Source: Rhizobium sp. BT04 (GTDB lineage Bacteria > Pseudomonadota > Alphaproteobacteria > Rhizobiales > Rhizobiaceae). From it: a stretch of 64,000 bases of DNA. Positions 16,349-24,694 of this stretch are shown piece by piece. How positions within the stretch are numbered: the stretch's first letter is position 1; each line of letters begins with the position of its first letter. A program made the position numbers and the translations under genes. The notes beneath the pieces were generated by a model. The model did no database searches and was not told where the DNA came from. It saw nothing but the letters and a program-made list of their open reading frames with translations. The DNA is taken from positions 2,328,001-2,392,000 of the forward strand of contig NZ_CP125652.1 in the NCBI RefSeq assembly GCF_030053135.1, read 5' to 3'.

Positions 16349-16935
16349 GCGGCGCGGCGAACCGGCGCGCTGGCCAGTATGCGTCCCGAAGGGACGATCA
16401 TGCCGGCCGCGCCGTCAAGCCAGCCTTCCGTAAGCTCGAGCGCCAGAAAGCGCGAGCGTTCGAACGGGCCTGGCATGACAAGATGGCGAGCCTTCTCGGC
16501 AAAAAAGCCGAAACGCTCGTAATAGGCAGCATCGCCGACGAGCAGGACGGCGCCATGCCCGCGCTTCTTCGCTTCGAGGATCGCCGCGCGCATGAGCGCC
16601 GAGCCGATGCCTTTGCCGCCGCAATGCGGCGCAACGGCGAGCGGCCCGAGCAGCAGCGCATTGATCGGCGTGCCTTCGTCGTTGACGCCGGCCTCGATGT
16701 TCCAGAGCCGCACCGAGCCGATGACATGGCCGTCGCGATCGCGCGCGACGAGCGCGAGGCCCTCGGCCGGCACGCGATTGCGGCGGATCTTCTCCGACGA
16801 CTTCTTGCGGCGATCCGGGCCCATGACGCGGTCGAGCAGGTTTTCACGGGCAACGACATCCGAAGGATTTTCGGCATCGATGGCGAAAGTGGTGGGCGCA
16901 AAGAATGCGCGGACAGAATCAAGAACAGCGGCCAT
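16345..16935 (-). CDS. GNAT-family N-acetyltransferase (YhbS-like), downstream of odc
   Basis: 196 aa. The acetyl-CoA loop GPLAVAPHCGGKGIGSALMR lies near residues 98-117, followed by VLLVGDAAYYERFGF near 132-146, a YhbS-type pattern. GGGAGG five bases before the ATG supports the start. It follows the decarboxylase gene by 94 bp on the same strand, so polyamine or lysine-derived amine acetylation is conceivable but unproven. The last codon and stop lie inside a RIME repeat, so the C-terminus may have been altered by that insertion. Confidence 0.85.
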   Translation of the reverse strand: MAAVLDSVRAFFAPTTFAIDAENPSDVVARENLLDRVMGPDRRKKSSEKIRRNRVPAEGLALVARDRDGHVIGSVRLWNIEAGVNDEGTPINALLLGPLAVAPHCGGKGIGSALMRAAILEAKKRGHGAVLLVGDAAYYERFGFFAEKARHLVMPGPFERSRFLALELTEGWLDGAAGMIVPSGRILASAPVRRAA

Positions 16936-17029
16936 CTTGGCCTCCCGTACCCAATACCGTTATCAGCGGCGATGAAGGAAAATTGTGAAGTTGCCGCCCC
17001 GGCTGGTTACGGGGCCGGCGGAAACGACC

Positions 17030-18163
17030 TTAGATGACGTAGGCCTTCAGCGGCTCGAAACCGTTGAAAGCGACCGCCGAATAGGTCGTCGTATAGGCGC
17101 CGGTGCCTTCGATCAGGACCTCGTCGCCGATCGAAAGGGAGATCGGCAGCGGATAGAGGTTCTTCTCGTAGAGCACGTCGGCCGAATCGCAGGTCGGGCC
17201 GGCAATGACGCAGGGCTCCATCTCGTCGCCGTCGTGCTCCGTACGGATCGGATAGCGGATGGCTTCGTCCATCGTCTCGGCGAGACCGCCGAACTTGCCG
17301 ATGTCGAGGAAGACCCAGCGCGCATCGTCATTGTCCGACTTCTTCGAAATCAGCACGACCTCAGCCTTGATGACGCCGGCATTGCCGACCATGCCGCGGC
17401 CCGGCTCGATGATCGTCTGCGGGATCTGGTTGCCGAAATGCGTGCGCAGCGCCTGGTAGATCGACTTGCCGTAAGCTTCCGCGGACGGAACGTCGCGCAG
17501 GTACTTGGTCGGGAAGCCGCCGCCCATGTTGACCATCTGCAGGTGGATGCCCTGCTTGGCAAGCGAGACGAAGACGCGCTTGGCATCGGCAAGCGCCGAA
17601 TCCCAGGCATCGACCTTGGTCATCTGCGAACCGACATGGAACGAGACGCCGTAGGACTGCAGGCCGAGCTGATGGGCGTAGACGAGAACGTCGACAGCCA
17701 TCTGCGGCACGCAGCCGAACTTGCGCGAGAGCGGCCATTCGGCGCCTTCGCCGTCCGTCAGCACGCGGCAGAAGACGCGGGCGCCGGGAGCGGCGCGCGA
17801 GATCTTCTCGACTTCCTCGTGGCTGTCGACGGCAAAGAGGCTGACGCCGAGCGCATGCGCGCGGGCGATGTCACGTTCCTTCTTGATCGTGTTGCCGAAG
17901 GAGATGCGGGCGGCGGTCGCACCGGCTTCGAGCGCCATTTCGATTTCGGCAACGGATGCGCAATCGAAATTGGAGCCGAGGCCTGCGAGCAGCTTCAGCA
18001 CTTCCGGGGCCGGGTTGGCCTTGACGGCGTAATAGATGGCGCTGTCCGGCATGGCGTGACGGAAAGCGTGGAAATTGTCGCGAACCACATCGAGGTCAAC
18101 CACGAGGCAGGGACCGTCGGGACGTCGGGTTGCGAGAAAGTCGCGGATGCGCTGGGTGGTCAT
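17030..18163 (-). CDS. odc: Ornithine/lysine decarboxylase (PLP fold type III)
   Basis: 377 aa, the usual size for alphaproteobacterial enzymes. It decarboxylates ornithine to putrescine and often lysine to cadaverine. Visible features are YYAVKANP with the PLP lysine K48, the HVGSQ motif, the phosphate-binding MGGGFP, IEPGRGMVGNAG, and CDSAD with catalytic Cys325 supplied to the neighbouring subunit. The start at 18163 has GAGGG seven bases upstream; the frame runs further upstream only through the leader. A leader of more than 200 nt resembling the speF element precedes it. The GNAT gene follows it. Confidence 0.93.
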   Translation of the reverse strand: MTTQRIRDFLATRRPDGPCLVVDLDVVRDNFHAFRHAMPDSAIYYAVKANPAPEVLKLLAGLGSNFDCASVAEIEMALEAGATAARISFGNTIKKERDIARAHALGVSLFAVDSHEEVEKISRAAPGARVFCRVLTDGEGAEWPLSRKFGCVPQMAVDVLVYAHQLGLQSYGVSFHVGSQMTKVDAWDSALADAKRVFVSLAKQGIHLQMVNMGGGFPTKYLRDVPSAEAYGKSIYQALRTHFGNQIPQTIIEPGRGMVGNAGVIKAEVVLISKKSDNDDARWVFLDIGKFGGLAETMDEAIRYPIRTEHDGDEMEPCVIAGPTCDSADVLYEKNLYPLPISLSIGDEVLIEGTGAYTTTYSAVAFNGFEPLKAYVI

Positions 18164-18189
18164 ATCGATTCCCTCTTCCAATTCCAGAG

Positions 18190-18480
18190 CTCCGGCATGA
18201 ACCGGAGGACAAAGGGCATACGAGAACTCGCATTGGAACCAGCCGGTGGAGACCCCGGAACCATAGCAAGCGCTCGATGCGCGGATAGTGAACCAACGCC
18301 GCGGATGCGGTGTAAGTTCGGCTTTGTCTGCCATGGATTGGAGGGAGAATCCCAACCGCACTTCCGGCAATGATGGTGTGCCTCTTCAGTAACCCCCGCT
18401 GATGGAAAGCAGGGAGAGAACAAAAAGGCCCGCACCGTCGTTGCTTCAGGCGTCCTCGCATTTTCCGGTTGGCCGGAATA
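18190..18480 (-). ncRNA. Candidate speF-type leader RNA of odc
   Basis: The decarboxylase gene has an unusually long untranslated leader rich in potential stems, for example GGTTCCGGGGTCTCCACCGG near 18245-18264 and GTCCTCCGGTTCATGCCGG near 18195-18213. A conserved RNA (speF, described by Corbino and colleagues) sits before ornithine decarboxylase genes in alphaproteobacteria. Position and gene fit; I cannot run the covariance model, and both ends are approximate. Confidence 0.5.
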
Positions 18481-18638
18481 GCGACTGGAGGGGTTAATTC
18501 CAGGTACCTTACCGATTTCCTCACCAATTCGAGGGTTCGGCGGACACCCATGGGCACGTGCGACTTTGGGCTGAGTGGGAAATAAGAATATTCGCCTTCA
18601 CAATCAAGCGGTTTTTTGATCTCGAGGCTAAAAAAATA

Positions 18639-18667
18639 ATTGAACAAAACAAGCCAATTTGTTCAAT
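18639..18667. promoter_or_regulatory. LysR-type dyad upstream of the LysR gene
   Basis: A perfect 10-bp inverted repeat, ATTGAACAAA (18639-18648) and TTTGTTCAAT (18658-18667), surrounds a 9-bp AT-rich spacer. It lies 27 bp before the LysR start and contains several T-N11-A arrangements. It is probably the autoregulatory site. Confidence 0.6.
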
Positions 18668-18693
18668 ATTCCGAAACAGCCTGGAGGGGTGCC

Positions 18694-19587
18694 ATGGATA
18701 CCTTGACCCGCATACGCGCCTTCATCGATGTCGTCGAAGCCGAAGGCTTTTCCGCTGCGGCGCGACGCACCGGCCGTTCGAAGGCGCTGCTCTCCAAATA
18801 TGTGCGCGAGTTGGAGGATGAGCTCGGCGCTCTGCTGCTCAACCGCACCACCCGGCAGTTCTCGATGACCGAGGCCGGCCACACCTATTACCGCACCGCT
18901 TCCGATATCCTCAAGGAGATCGACAACCTCGCCGACCTCGTGCGCGAGAACAATGCGCAGCTCAAAGGACGGCTGCGCATCTCGGTGCCGCGCACCTTCG
19001 TCGACGCCGATGTCGGCCAGTCGCTGATTGATTTCGCCAAAGAGAACCCGGACCTTTCGCTGGAGATCGCCGCCGACGACCGGTTCGTCGATCTGATCGA
19101 AGAAGGCTTCGATGTGGCGATCCGCGTCACCAAGCTCGAGGATTCCGGCATGATCGCCCGCAAGATCTCGGATTTCCGCGTCCATCTCTGCGCCACTCCG
19201 GAATTTCTCGAGCGCCATCCGAACATCGAGCATCCGACCGATATTTCCAACGTCCCCTTCATCGTCGATACCAATGCGCGGAGCCAGGCGAGCATCCGCT
19301 TTCACAATCCCGACAACACCTCATTCGCCGTCGCCGTTTCCGGGCCGATCGAGGTCAACAGTCCGCATGCGACATTGCGCGCAGCACTCGCCGGCATCGG
19401 CATCGCCCTCATCCCGGATTTCATCGCCCGCAAGCCGATCGAGAGCGGCGAACTGGTGACGCTGTTCAACGACTACCTCCCGACCGACCGCGGCATCTAC
19501 GCCGTCTATCCGCACCGGCGCTACTTGCCGGCCAAGGTGAGGATCTTCGTCGACTACCTGCACAACTGGTTCAAAAAGCATCCGTAA
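18694..19587 (+). CDS. LysR-family transcriptional regulator
   Basis: 297 aa. The N-terminal winged helix covers residues 1-60 (TLTRIRAFIDVVEAEGFSAA, then RSKALLSKYVRELEDELG). The co-inducer domain from about 90 has the two-lobe LysR substrate-binding layout. The ATG at 18694 has a perfect GGAGG seven bases upstream; upstream frame extension is non-coding and contains the operator dyad. It is divergent from odc but 530 bp away; whether it controls odc is open. Confidence 0.92.
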   Translation: MDTLTRIRAFIDVVEAEGFSAAARRTGRSKALLSKYVRELEDELGALLLNRTTRQFSMTEAGHTYYRTASDILKEIDNLADLVRENNAQLKGRLRISVPRTFVDADVGQSLIDFAKENPDLSLEIAADDRFVDLIEEGFDVAIRVTKLEDSGMIARKISDFRVHLCATPEFLERHPNIEHPTDISNVPFIVDTNARSQASIRFHNPDNTSFAVAVSGPIEVNSPHATLRAALAGIGIALIPDFIARKPIESGELVTLFNDYLPTDRGIYAVYPHRRYLPAKVRIFVDYLHNWFKKHP

Positions 19588-19723
19588 TGCCACCCTTCTC
19601 AAGCGATGCGACACTCCGTCCCGGTTCAGCCTCCGGTTCCGCGAATCCGATGCGGAGCCCGGTCCCAATTCCGTCCCAATTTCTGGCAAGAAGTCAGGGT
19701 CACCGAACAGGGCAGCGGGATAG

Positions 19724-20365
19724 ATGAGATATTCGACGATACTGATGGCCGCGCTTCTTTCGCTGGCGCCGGCCGCCGCCTTTGCCCATCCGCACATCTT
19801 CGTGGAGGCTCGCCTCGAGGTCGTGGCCGACAAGGACGGCAGCGTCGAGGAATTGCGCAATGTCTGGCGCTTCGACGAGGTCTTCTCCTCCTCGGTGGTC
19901 ATGGATTTCGACAAGAACACCGATCTGAAGCTGGAGCCGAACGAGCTCGCGGAGGTCGGGAAAACGGTGAAGCAGTCGCTTGCCGAATACGATTACTACA
20001 TGAACCTGACGATCAACGGTAAGAATATCACCGTCCAGAAGCCCGATATCATCCATGTCGACTACAAGGACGGTCAGCTGCTGATGTTTTTTGCGGTGAA
20101 ACCGGCGGAGAAGATGCCGCTCAAGGGCAGGCTCACCTTCGGCGTCTACGACCCGTCGCTTTATACCTCGATCGATTTTCCGACAGACAACGAACTTTCA
20201 TTGGTCGGCGACGGCTTCAAAGCCTGCAAGCATCAGGTGGTAAGACCTGATGCCGACCAGGTGATCTCGCAGAACAAGCAGTCGCTGACCGACGCCTTCT
20301 TCAACGATCCCACCGGCACCAACATGTCCAAACTCTTCGCCACCCGGCTGGAGGTCACATGCTGA
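19724..20365 (+). CDS. DUF1007 periplasmic protein of a NicO metal transporter
   Basis: 213 aa. A signal peptide (residues 1-21, STILMAALLSLAPAAAFA) precedes HPHIFVEA, the characteristic His-rich start of mature DUF1007 proteins and a likely metal ligand. The gene overlaps the NicO permease gene by 7 bp. DUF1007 genes are regularly paired with NicO/RcnA-like permeases, so a role in metal delivery or sensing at the periplasmic face is likely. The metal is unknown (Ni, Co or Zn). Confidence 0.85.
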   Translation: MRYSTILMAALLSLAPAAAFAHPHIFVEARLEVVADKDGSVEELRNVWRFDEVFSSSVVMDFDKNTDLKLEPNELAEVGKTVKQSLAEYDYYMNLTINGKNITVQKPDIIHVDYKDGQLLMFFAVKPAEKMPLKGRLTFGVYDPSLYTSIDFPTDNELSLVGDGFKACKHQVVRPDADQVISQNKQSLTDAFFNDPTGTNMSKLFATRLEVTC

Positions 20366-21429
20366 TGAGACGCCTGACCCTTTCCGCTGCAGTCCTCGCG
20401 CTCCTGACGGCGGCAAGTCTCGCCCATGCGCAGTCGCCGCTCGGCATCGGCACGGCGGAGCCGAGCTTCCAGCCGACCGGCGGGCCGCTCGCACCGCTTT
20501 TGCTCTATGTGAATTATGAACAGCAGGCCTTTTACCGGGCACTGACCGAAGCCTTGAAGGCGATGCGCCAGGATCCGTGGCAGCTGGCATCGCTGATCGG
20601 CCTCTCCTTCGCCTACGGCGTCTTCCATGCCGCCGGCCCCGGCCACGGCAAGGCGGTCATCTCCTCCTACATGATCGCCAACGAGATCGAGCTGAAGCGC
20701 GGCGTCGTCATTTCCTTCATTTCGGCTTTTATCCAGGGCGTCGTCGCGGTGGCGCTGGTCGGCGGTGCCTGGCTGGTGCTGCGCGGCACCGGCATCACGC
20801 TGACGGCGGCGACCCATGCGATGGAGATCGCAAGCTTCGTCATGGTCATCCTCTTCGGCGGCTGGTTGCTGTTGCGCAAACTGCGCTCGATGGTGGGCAA
20901 CATGCCGCGCCGCCGGCTGATGGCCACATCTGCCGGTCCGGTCAGCATGATGCTCGACTGGAAGGACAATGCCGCCGAACGCCAGACCTATGCCTTCAAC
21001 GGCAAGGCGCAGGCCGTCGAAGCCGGCCACACCTTCGTTCCCGGCATGGTCTGCGAGACCTGCGGCAATGCCCATGTGCCTGATCCGGCCCTGCTCTCCG
21101 GCGACAGGTTCAGCGCCCGCGAGGCCTGGTCGGCGATCGTTGCCGTCGGTCTTCGCCCCTGCTCCGGCGCTTTGCTGGTGATGACCTTCTCGCTGTTGAA
21201 CGGGCTTTATCTCGGCGGCGTGCTTTCCGTCGCCGCCATGTCGCTCGGCACGGCGATCACCGTTTCCCTGCTTGCCACCCTTGCCGTCACCGCCAAGAGT
21301 GCCGCCGTCCGCCTCTCCGGCCACGGCTCGACCGCCTCGGTCTGGATCGGCAACACCATCGAAATCCTCGGCGCCGTGCTTGTCATCCTGATGGGCGCCC
21401 TGCTGCTCGGGGCCTCGCTGCAGGGCTAG
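20359..21429 (+). CDS. NicO/RcnA-type nickel-cobalt transporter
   Basis: 356 aa membrane protein with an N-terminal signal-like segment. Family motifs are FAYGVFHAAGPGHGKAVISS (about 87-106) with its histidines, and AVGLRPCSGALLVM near 260-273. About six membrane segments flank a soluble loop (residues 180-245) containing the pair CETCGNAH, a possible extra metal site. Members export Ni(II) and Co(II), and some import. It overlaps the DUF1007 gene; a second ATG at 20365 is possible. No RcnR-type regulator is next to it. Confidence 0.87.
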   Translation: MLMRRLTLSAAVLALLTAASLAHAQSPLGIGTAEPSFQPTGGPLAPLLLYVNYEQQAFYRALTEALKAMRQDPWQLASLIGLSFAYGVFHAAGPGHGKAVISSYMIANEIELKRGVVISFISAFIQGVVAVALVGGAWLVLRGTGITLTAATHAMEIASFVMVILFGGWLLLRKLRSMVGNMPRRRLMATSAGPVSMMLDWKDNAAERQTYAFNGKAQAVEAGHTFVPGMVCETCGNAHVPDPALLSGDRFSAREAWSAIVAVGLRPCSGALLVMTFSLLNGLYLGGVLSVAAMSLGTAITVSLLATLAVTAKSAAVRLSGHGSTASVWIGNTIEILGAVLVILMGALLLGASLQG

Positions 21430-21516
21430 CAATTCCAGCAAGGCTGCGCAGCGGCTTTGCCAGGCAAAGCGTGAAACGCTTTTGCCGGGAATTGCGCAAC
21501 GCTCAATGCTGTCGGC

Positions 21517-21723
21517 CTATTTCTCCTGGCCGCGCTGATAGCGCGCCCGCAGCCAGAAGACCACGAAGAACGCCAGGATCAGGCAGACGCCGACGACGAT
21601 CGCCAGCGTCGGCGAGAAATTGCCGATCCACAGCACGATGGTCGGCAGGAAATAGATGACGAGGCTGGCGCCGAGCAAGATGATGCCGGCGGCGATTGCC
21701 TGCGAGCGGCTTTCCGGGCTCAT
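21517..21723 (-). CDS. Small two-helix membrane protein
   Basis: 68 aa. Two hydrophobic segments are visible, at about residues 9-32 (AIAAGIILLGASLVIYFLP) and 37-59, followed by the basic tail RARYQRGQEK. The ATG at 21723 overlaps the stop of the upstream acetyltransferase gene (ATGA), so expression should be coupled; a longer frame upstream is the acetyltransferase gene in another phase. Function unknown. Confidence 0.7.
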   Translation of the reverse strand: MSPESRSQAIAAGIILLGASLVIYFLPTIVLWIGNFSPTLAIVVGVCLILAFFVVFWLRARYQRGQEK

Positions 21724-22415
21724 GCCAGCCTTTCCTTTTCCAGATCGGCGCGGATATCCTGCAGGCGGCGGATCTGGTTGCCCTCGGCGTCGAAATTGCC
21801 CGGCGAAAGCCAGGCCTCGAAGGCGTCGTTGATCGTCGGCCATTCGGCATCGATCATCGAGAACCAGGCTGTGTCGCGGTTGCGATGCTTGGAGATCATG
21901 TGCTGGCGGAAGACGCCTTCGAAGCTGAAACCGTAACGCGCGGCCGTCGTCTTGCTCGCCTCGTTCTTATTGTCGCATTTCCATTCGTAGCGGCGGTAGC
22001 CGAGTTCCTCGAAGACGTGCTTGGCCATCAGATAATGCGCTTCGGTGGAAAGCGGCGAACGCTTCATCTCCGGACCATGCGCCACGCCGCCGATCTCGAC
22101 GACGCCGTTTGCCGGGTCGGCGCGCATATAGTTCGCCATGCCGACAATCTTTCCGGTGGCGTTGTCACGGAAGATATGGGTGAGCCAGCCGGACTTGGTG
22201 TAGACCGTTTCCAGCCAGTTGGCGAAATCGTCGATACCGGAAAAATCGTCCTGCGCGAAATAGAGAAGCAGCGGGTTGATGCCCATGCCGCCGAGCCCGT
22301 CCCACAGGGCCTGGAGATGTTCCGCGCGCCGATAGGGCTCGACGGTGACGAAACGGCCCTTCAGCATGACCGGCTTCGGCGCCGGGCAGCCTTTGAAATT
22401 TGCAAGATCCCGCAT
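21720..22415 (-). CDS. RimJ/RimL-type GNAT acetyltransferase
   Basis: 231 aa. It follows the RimL pattern: RFVTVEPYRRAEHLQALWDG near residues 20-39, the core VEIGGVAHGPEMKRSPLSTE near 106-125, YRRYEWKCDNKNEASKTTAA near 141-160, and YGFSFEGVFRQHMISK near 162-177. Such enzymes acetylate protein N-termini or small amines. The ATG at 22415 has GGGGAG about five bases upstream; an in-frame GTG at 22421 is the alternative. Its end overlaps the small membrane protein gene. Confidence 0.88.
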   Translation of the reverse strand: MRDLANFKGCPAPKPVMLKGRFVTVEPYRRAEHLQALWDGLGGMGINPLLLYFAQDDFSGIDDFANWLETVYTKSGWLTHIFRDNATGKIVGMANYMRADPANGVVEIGGVAHGPEMKRSPLSTEAHYLMAKHVFEELGYRRYEWKCDNKNEASKTTAARYGFSFEGVFRQHMISKHRNRDTAWFSMIDAEWPTINDAFEAWLSPGNFDAEGNQIRRLQDIRADLEKERLA

Positions 22416-22471
22416 GTTCACTCCCCTTGTCTAGGAGTGGATAGGCCAGCCGCCCGACAAAGGCAACCGGC

Positions 22472-22579
22472 CTAAAGCGCGTCGCAATCTTTCAGTTTCG
22501 CTCGTCGCGCTTTAGGACTTTATTTCTAAGCATGTCGTTATCGCAAAACCGCTGCACACTTTTGCGCGCCATGCCTTAG
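22472..22579. repeat. RIME-type rhizobial intergenic element (copy 2)
   Basis: CTAAAGCGCG is paired with CGCGCTTTAG in a first hairpin, followed by AGCATGTCGTTATCGCAAAA, CCGCTGCACACTTTTGCGCG and CCATGCCTTAG. This is the standard form of the element found in Rhizobium intergenic DNA, better preserved than the copy at 16236. It lies between the acetyltransferase start and the TerB-like gene stop. Confidence 0.85.
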
Positions 22580-22582
22580 ATG

Positions 22583-23302
22583 TCACTGTGACAAGGTCAC
22601 CTTGGCGGAGGAGACCGTCGCCTCGATATGGTCGACCAGTTGGTCGGCAAGGCCGAGCCGGCCGGCGAGGAGATCGAGATAACCGCGCTCGGCGCGCGAA
22701 TCCGGCTCGATGGTGAGCCGCGAGGCGGTGTAAAGTTCGACGCGCTGTTCTTCCGTCCTCGCGGCAGCGACGAGTGCATCGAGATCCGTCGGCGAAGCGA
22801 GTTCCCGCTCGATGAAGGCCGCAGCCTCGCCGCTGACATCGGCCGCCTTGACCTTGTCCATGATGAGGGCGCGTTCGGCATCGTCGATATGACCGTCGGC
22901 CTTGGCGGCGGCGATCATCGCGCGGATCAGCACCAAAACGAATTCATTGCTGCCGGCAGGCGACGCCGGCCCGAAACCGGATTCGACCGGCGGCGGCAGG
23001 AGAACCGGATTGTTGGCCGAGGGCGCATCCGAGGGGGCTGCGGGCGCCTGCCCCGCCTGGTAATTCTTGTAGGCCTGGTAGCCGAGGCCGGCAATGGCGG
23101 CAAGACCGCCGATCGCCAATGCATTGCCGGCAATACCCCGGCCGGTCTTGGTGCCGAGAAGCGCGGCGGCAATCGCACCTGTCGCCAGCGGGTTGTTTTT
23201 AGCCGTCTGAACAGCGTCGCCCGCCCTGTCGCGAACCGAACCGCCGAGACCCGGCACCTGCGAACCCAAGAACTGGTCGAGAAGCTTCTTTGCGTCGAAC
23301 AT
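22583..23302 (-). CDS. DUF533 / TerB-like membrane-associated protein
   Basis: 239 aa. The N-terminal half is Gly/Ala-rich, with a hydrophobic stretch at about 45-75 (AIAAALLGTKTGRGIAGNAL onward). A Pro-rich linker (85-115) leads to a TerB-type helical bundle from about 120 (LVLIRAMIAAAKADGHIDDA), in which the acidic DGHIDDAE matches the metal-binding loop of TerB. YebE-like proteins of this kind occur widely; their function is unsettled, with envelope stress suggested. Confidence 0.83.
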   Translation of the reverse strand: MFDAKKLLDQFLGSQVPGLGGSVRDRAGDAVQTAKNNPLATGAIAAALLGTKTGRGIAGNALAIGGLAAIAGLGYQAYKNYQAGQAPAAPSDAPSANNPVLLPPPVESGFGPASPAGSNEFVLVLIRAMIAAAKADGHIDDAERALIMDKVKAADVSGEAAAFIERELASPTDLDALVAAARTEEQRVELYTASRLTIEPDSRAERGYLDLLAGRLGLADQLVDHIEATVSSAKVTLSQ

Positions 23303-23412
23303 TCCTCGTCATCTCCCTGTTTGAAGCTGGAGAGGTACATAGGTTTGCGACGGCTGAAATACAAATTGAGGAGTGGGGATTATGCCCGAAGGCCGACCCA
23401 CCCTGCCGAAAC

Positions 23413-24051
23413 TCAGGCCTTCAGTGCCGCCGCTTCTGCCGCGAGCCTGGTAATGCCAGCCCAGTCGCCGGCTGCGACCAGTTCCTTCGGCGCCACCCAG
23501 GAGCCGCCGACGCAGATGACATTCGGCAGCGAGAGATAATCATTGGCGTTCTTCAGCGAAATGCCGCCGGTCGGGCAAAACAGCGTGCCGGCGAGCGGCG
23601 AAGAGAGCGCCTTTAGCAAGGCCGCGCCACCGGCCTGCTCCGCCGGGAAGAATTTCAGCACTTGATAGCCTTCTTCGCGCAAAGCCATCACTTCGCTGGC
23701 GGTCGCAGCCCCGGGAAGCAATGGCACATCGGAGTCGGCGGCGGCATCGAGCAGTTCCTGTGTCGTGCCCGGGCTGACGATGAACTTCGAACCGGCCTCG
23801 ACGGCGGCTTGCCAATGGGCGGCATTCAGGATCGTGCCGGCGCCGACTTCGGCGCCCTCGACCTCGGCGGCGACGGCGCGCACGGCATCGAGTGCCGCCG
23901 GCGTGCGCATGGTGATCTCGATCGCCTTCAGGCCGCCCGCGACGAGCGCGCGGGCCAGCGATACCGCCGACTTCGCATCGTCGACGATCAAGACCGGAAC
24001 GACAGGCTGGAGTTTCAGGATGGAAAGGAGCTTTTCGGTTTTCTCGCCCAT
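23413..24051 (-). CDS. eda: KDPG/KHG aldolase
   Basis: 212 aa. It cleaves 2-keto-3-deoxy-6-phosphogluconate to pyruvate and glyceraldehyde-3-phosphate, the last step of the Entner-Doudoroff route used by rhizobia. Visible are the catalytic-base region AIEITMRT near residue 45, SPGTTQEL near 95, the Schiff-base lysine in YQVLKFFPAEQAGG near 133-146, and the phosphate-binding CPTGGI near 163. The ATG at 24051 gives the normal family length; the frame continues upstream without similarity. Confidence 0.92.
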   Translation of the reverse strand: MGEKTEKLLSILKLQPVVPVLIVDDAKSAVSLARALVAGGLKAIEITMRTPAALDAVRAVAAEVEGAEVGAGTILNAAHWQAAVEAGSKFIVSPGTTQELLDAAADSDVPLLPGAATASEVMALREEGYQVLKFFPAEQAGGAALLKALSSPLAGTLFCPTGGISLKNANDYLSLPNVICVGGSWVAPKELVAAGDWAGITRLAAEAAALKA

Positions 24052-24205
24052 GGTCGTGCGACTTCCTTGAAACGATTGAATTCGGATCCCGAATAACGCT
24101 CCCGCCGACCCTTGTCGAGATAAAACCAGACCATATGACAAGATGGGTATGAAATGCGTGGAAATTGGTCTACCGTGCCGCAATCGTCACAAAAGGTTCA
24201 CCGAT

Positions 24206-24694
24206 ATGGCGAAAGAGATCGAGCGGAAGTTTCTTGTACGCAGCGATGGATGGCGTTCCGCCGTCGAGGCGAAGTCTGTCCTGAGGCAGGGTTACATCGC
24301 CTCGATGGACGACCGTTCCGTCCGGGTGCGCATCCTCGACGGCAAGAGTGCGAGACTGACGATCAAGATCGGCCGCAGCGCCATCACCCGGGACGAATTC
24401 GAGTACGACATCCCGATCGCCGATGCCGAAGAGCTGTTGCAGAATGCGATCGGCATCGTCATCGAGAAGACACGCTACCGCGTTCCGCATCAGGGTTTCG
24501 TCTGGGAGGTCGACGTCTTTGCCGGCGAACATCGCGGGCTTGTCATCGCCGAGGTGGAGATGACGGCCGAAACCGACAATCCGGCCCTGCCCGCCTGGCT
24601 CGGCCGCGAAGTAACCGGTGATTTCCGCTATTCCAATCAGGCCCTTGCCACAGAATACGAGCACGACAGGCATGGCCTATCGCATTCGGCCTGA
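24206..24694 (+). CDS. CYTH-domain phosphohydrolase (inorganic triphosphatase type)
   Basis: 162 aa. The defining N-terminal ExExK pattern appears as EIERKFLV (residues 4-11). The alternating charged strands of the triphosphate tunnel follow: RQGYIA, VRVRILDGKSARLTIK, DEFEYDIP, IEKTRY and WEVDVF. Family members hydrolyse inorganic triphosphate or bind polyphosphate. The gene overlaps the CHAD gene by 23 bp, and CYTH and CHAD are often fused or adjacent. The start at 24206 follows AAAGG; an upstream ATG at 24143 adds 21 unrelated residues. Confidence 0.9.
   Translation: MAKEIERKFLVRSDGWRSAVEAKSVLRQGYIASMDDRSVRVRILDGKSARLTIKIGRSAITRDEFEYDIPIADAEELLQNAIGIVIEKTRYRVPHQGFVWEVDVFAGEHRGLVIAEVEMTAETDNPALPAWLGREVTGDFRYSNQALATEYEHDRHGLSHSA

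Noticed and set aside
16985..18373. 462-codon + strand frame opposite odc
   Set aside because: Antisense shadow; the decarboxylase on the other strand has all catalytic residues.
18160..18435. 91-codon frame in the odc leader as a leader peptide
   Set aside because: It overlaps the odc start in another frame, has no good ribosome site and no similarity to known leader peptides; the structured-RNA explanation fits better.
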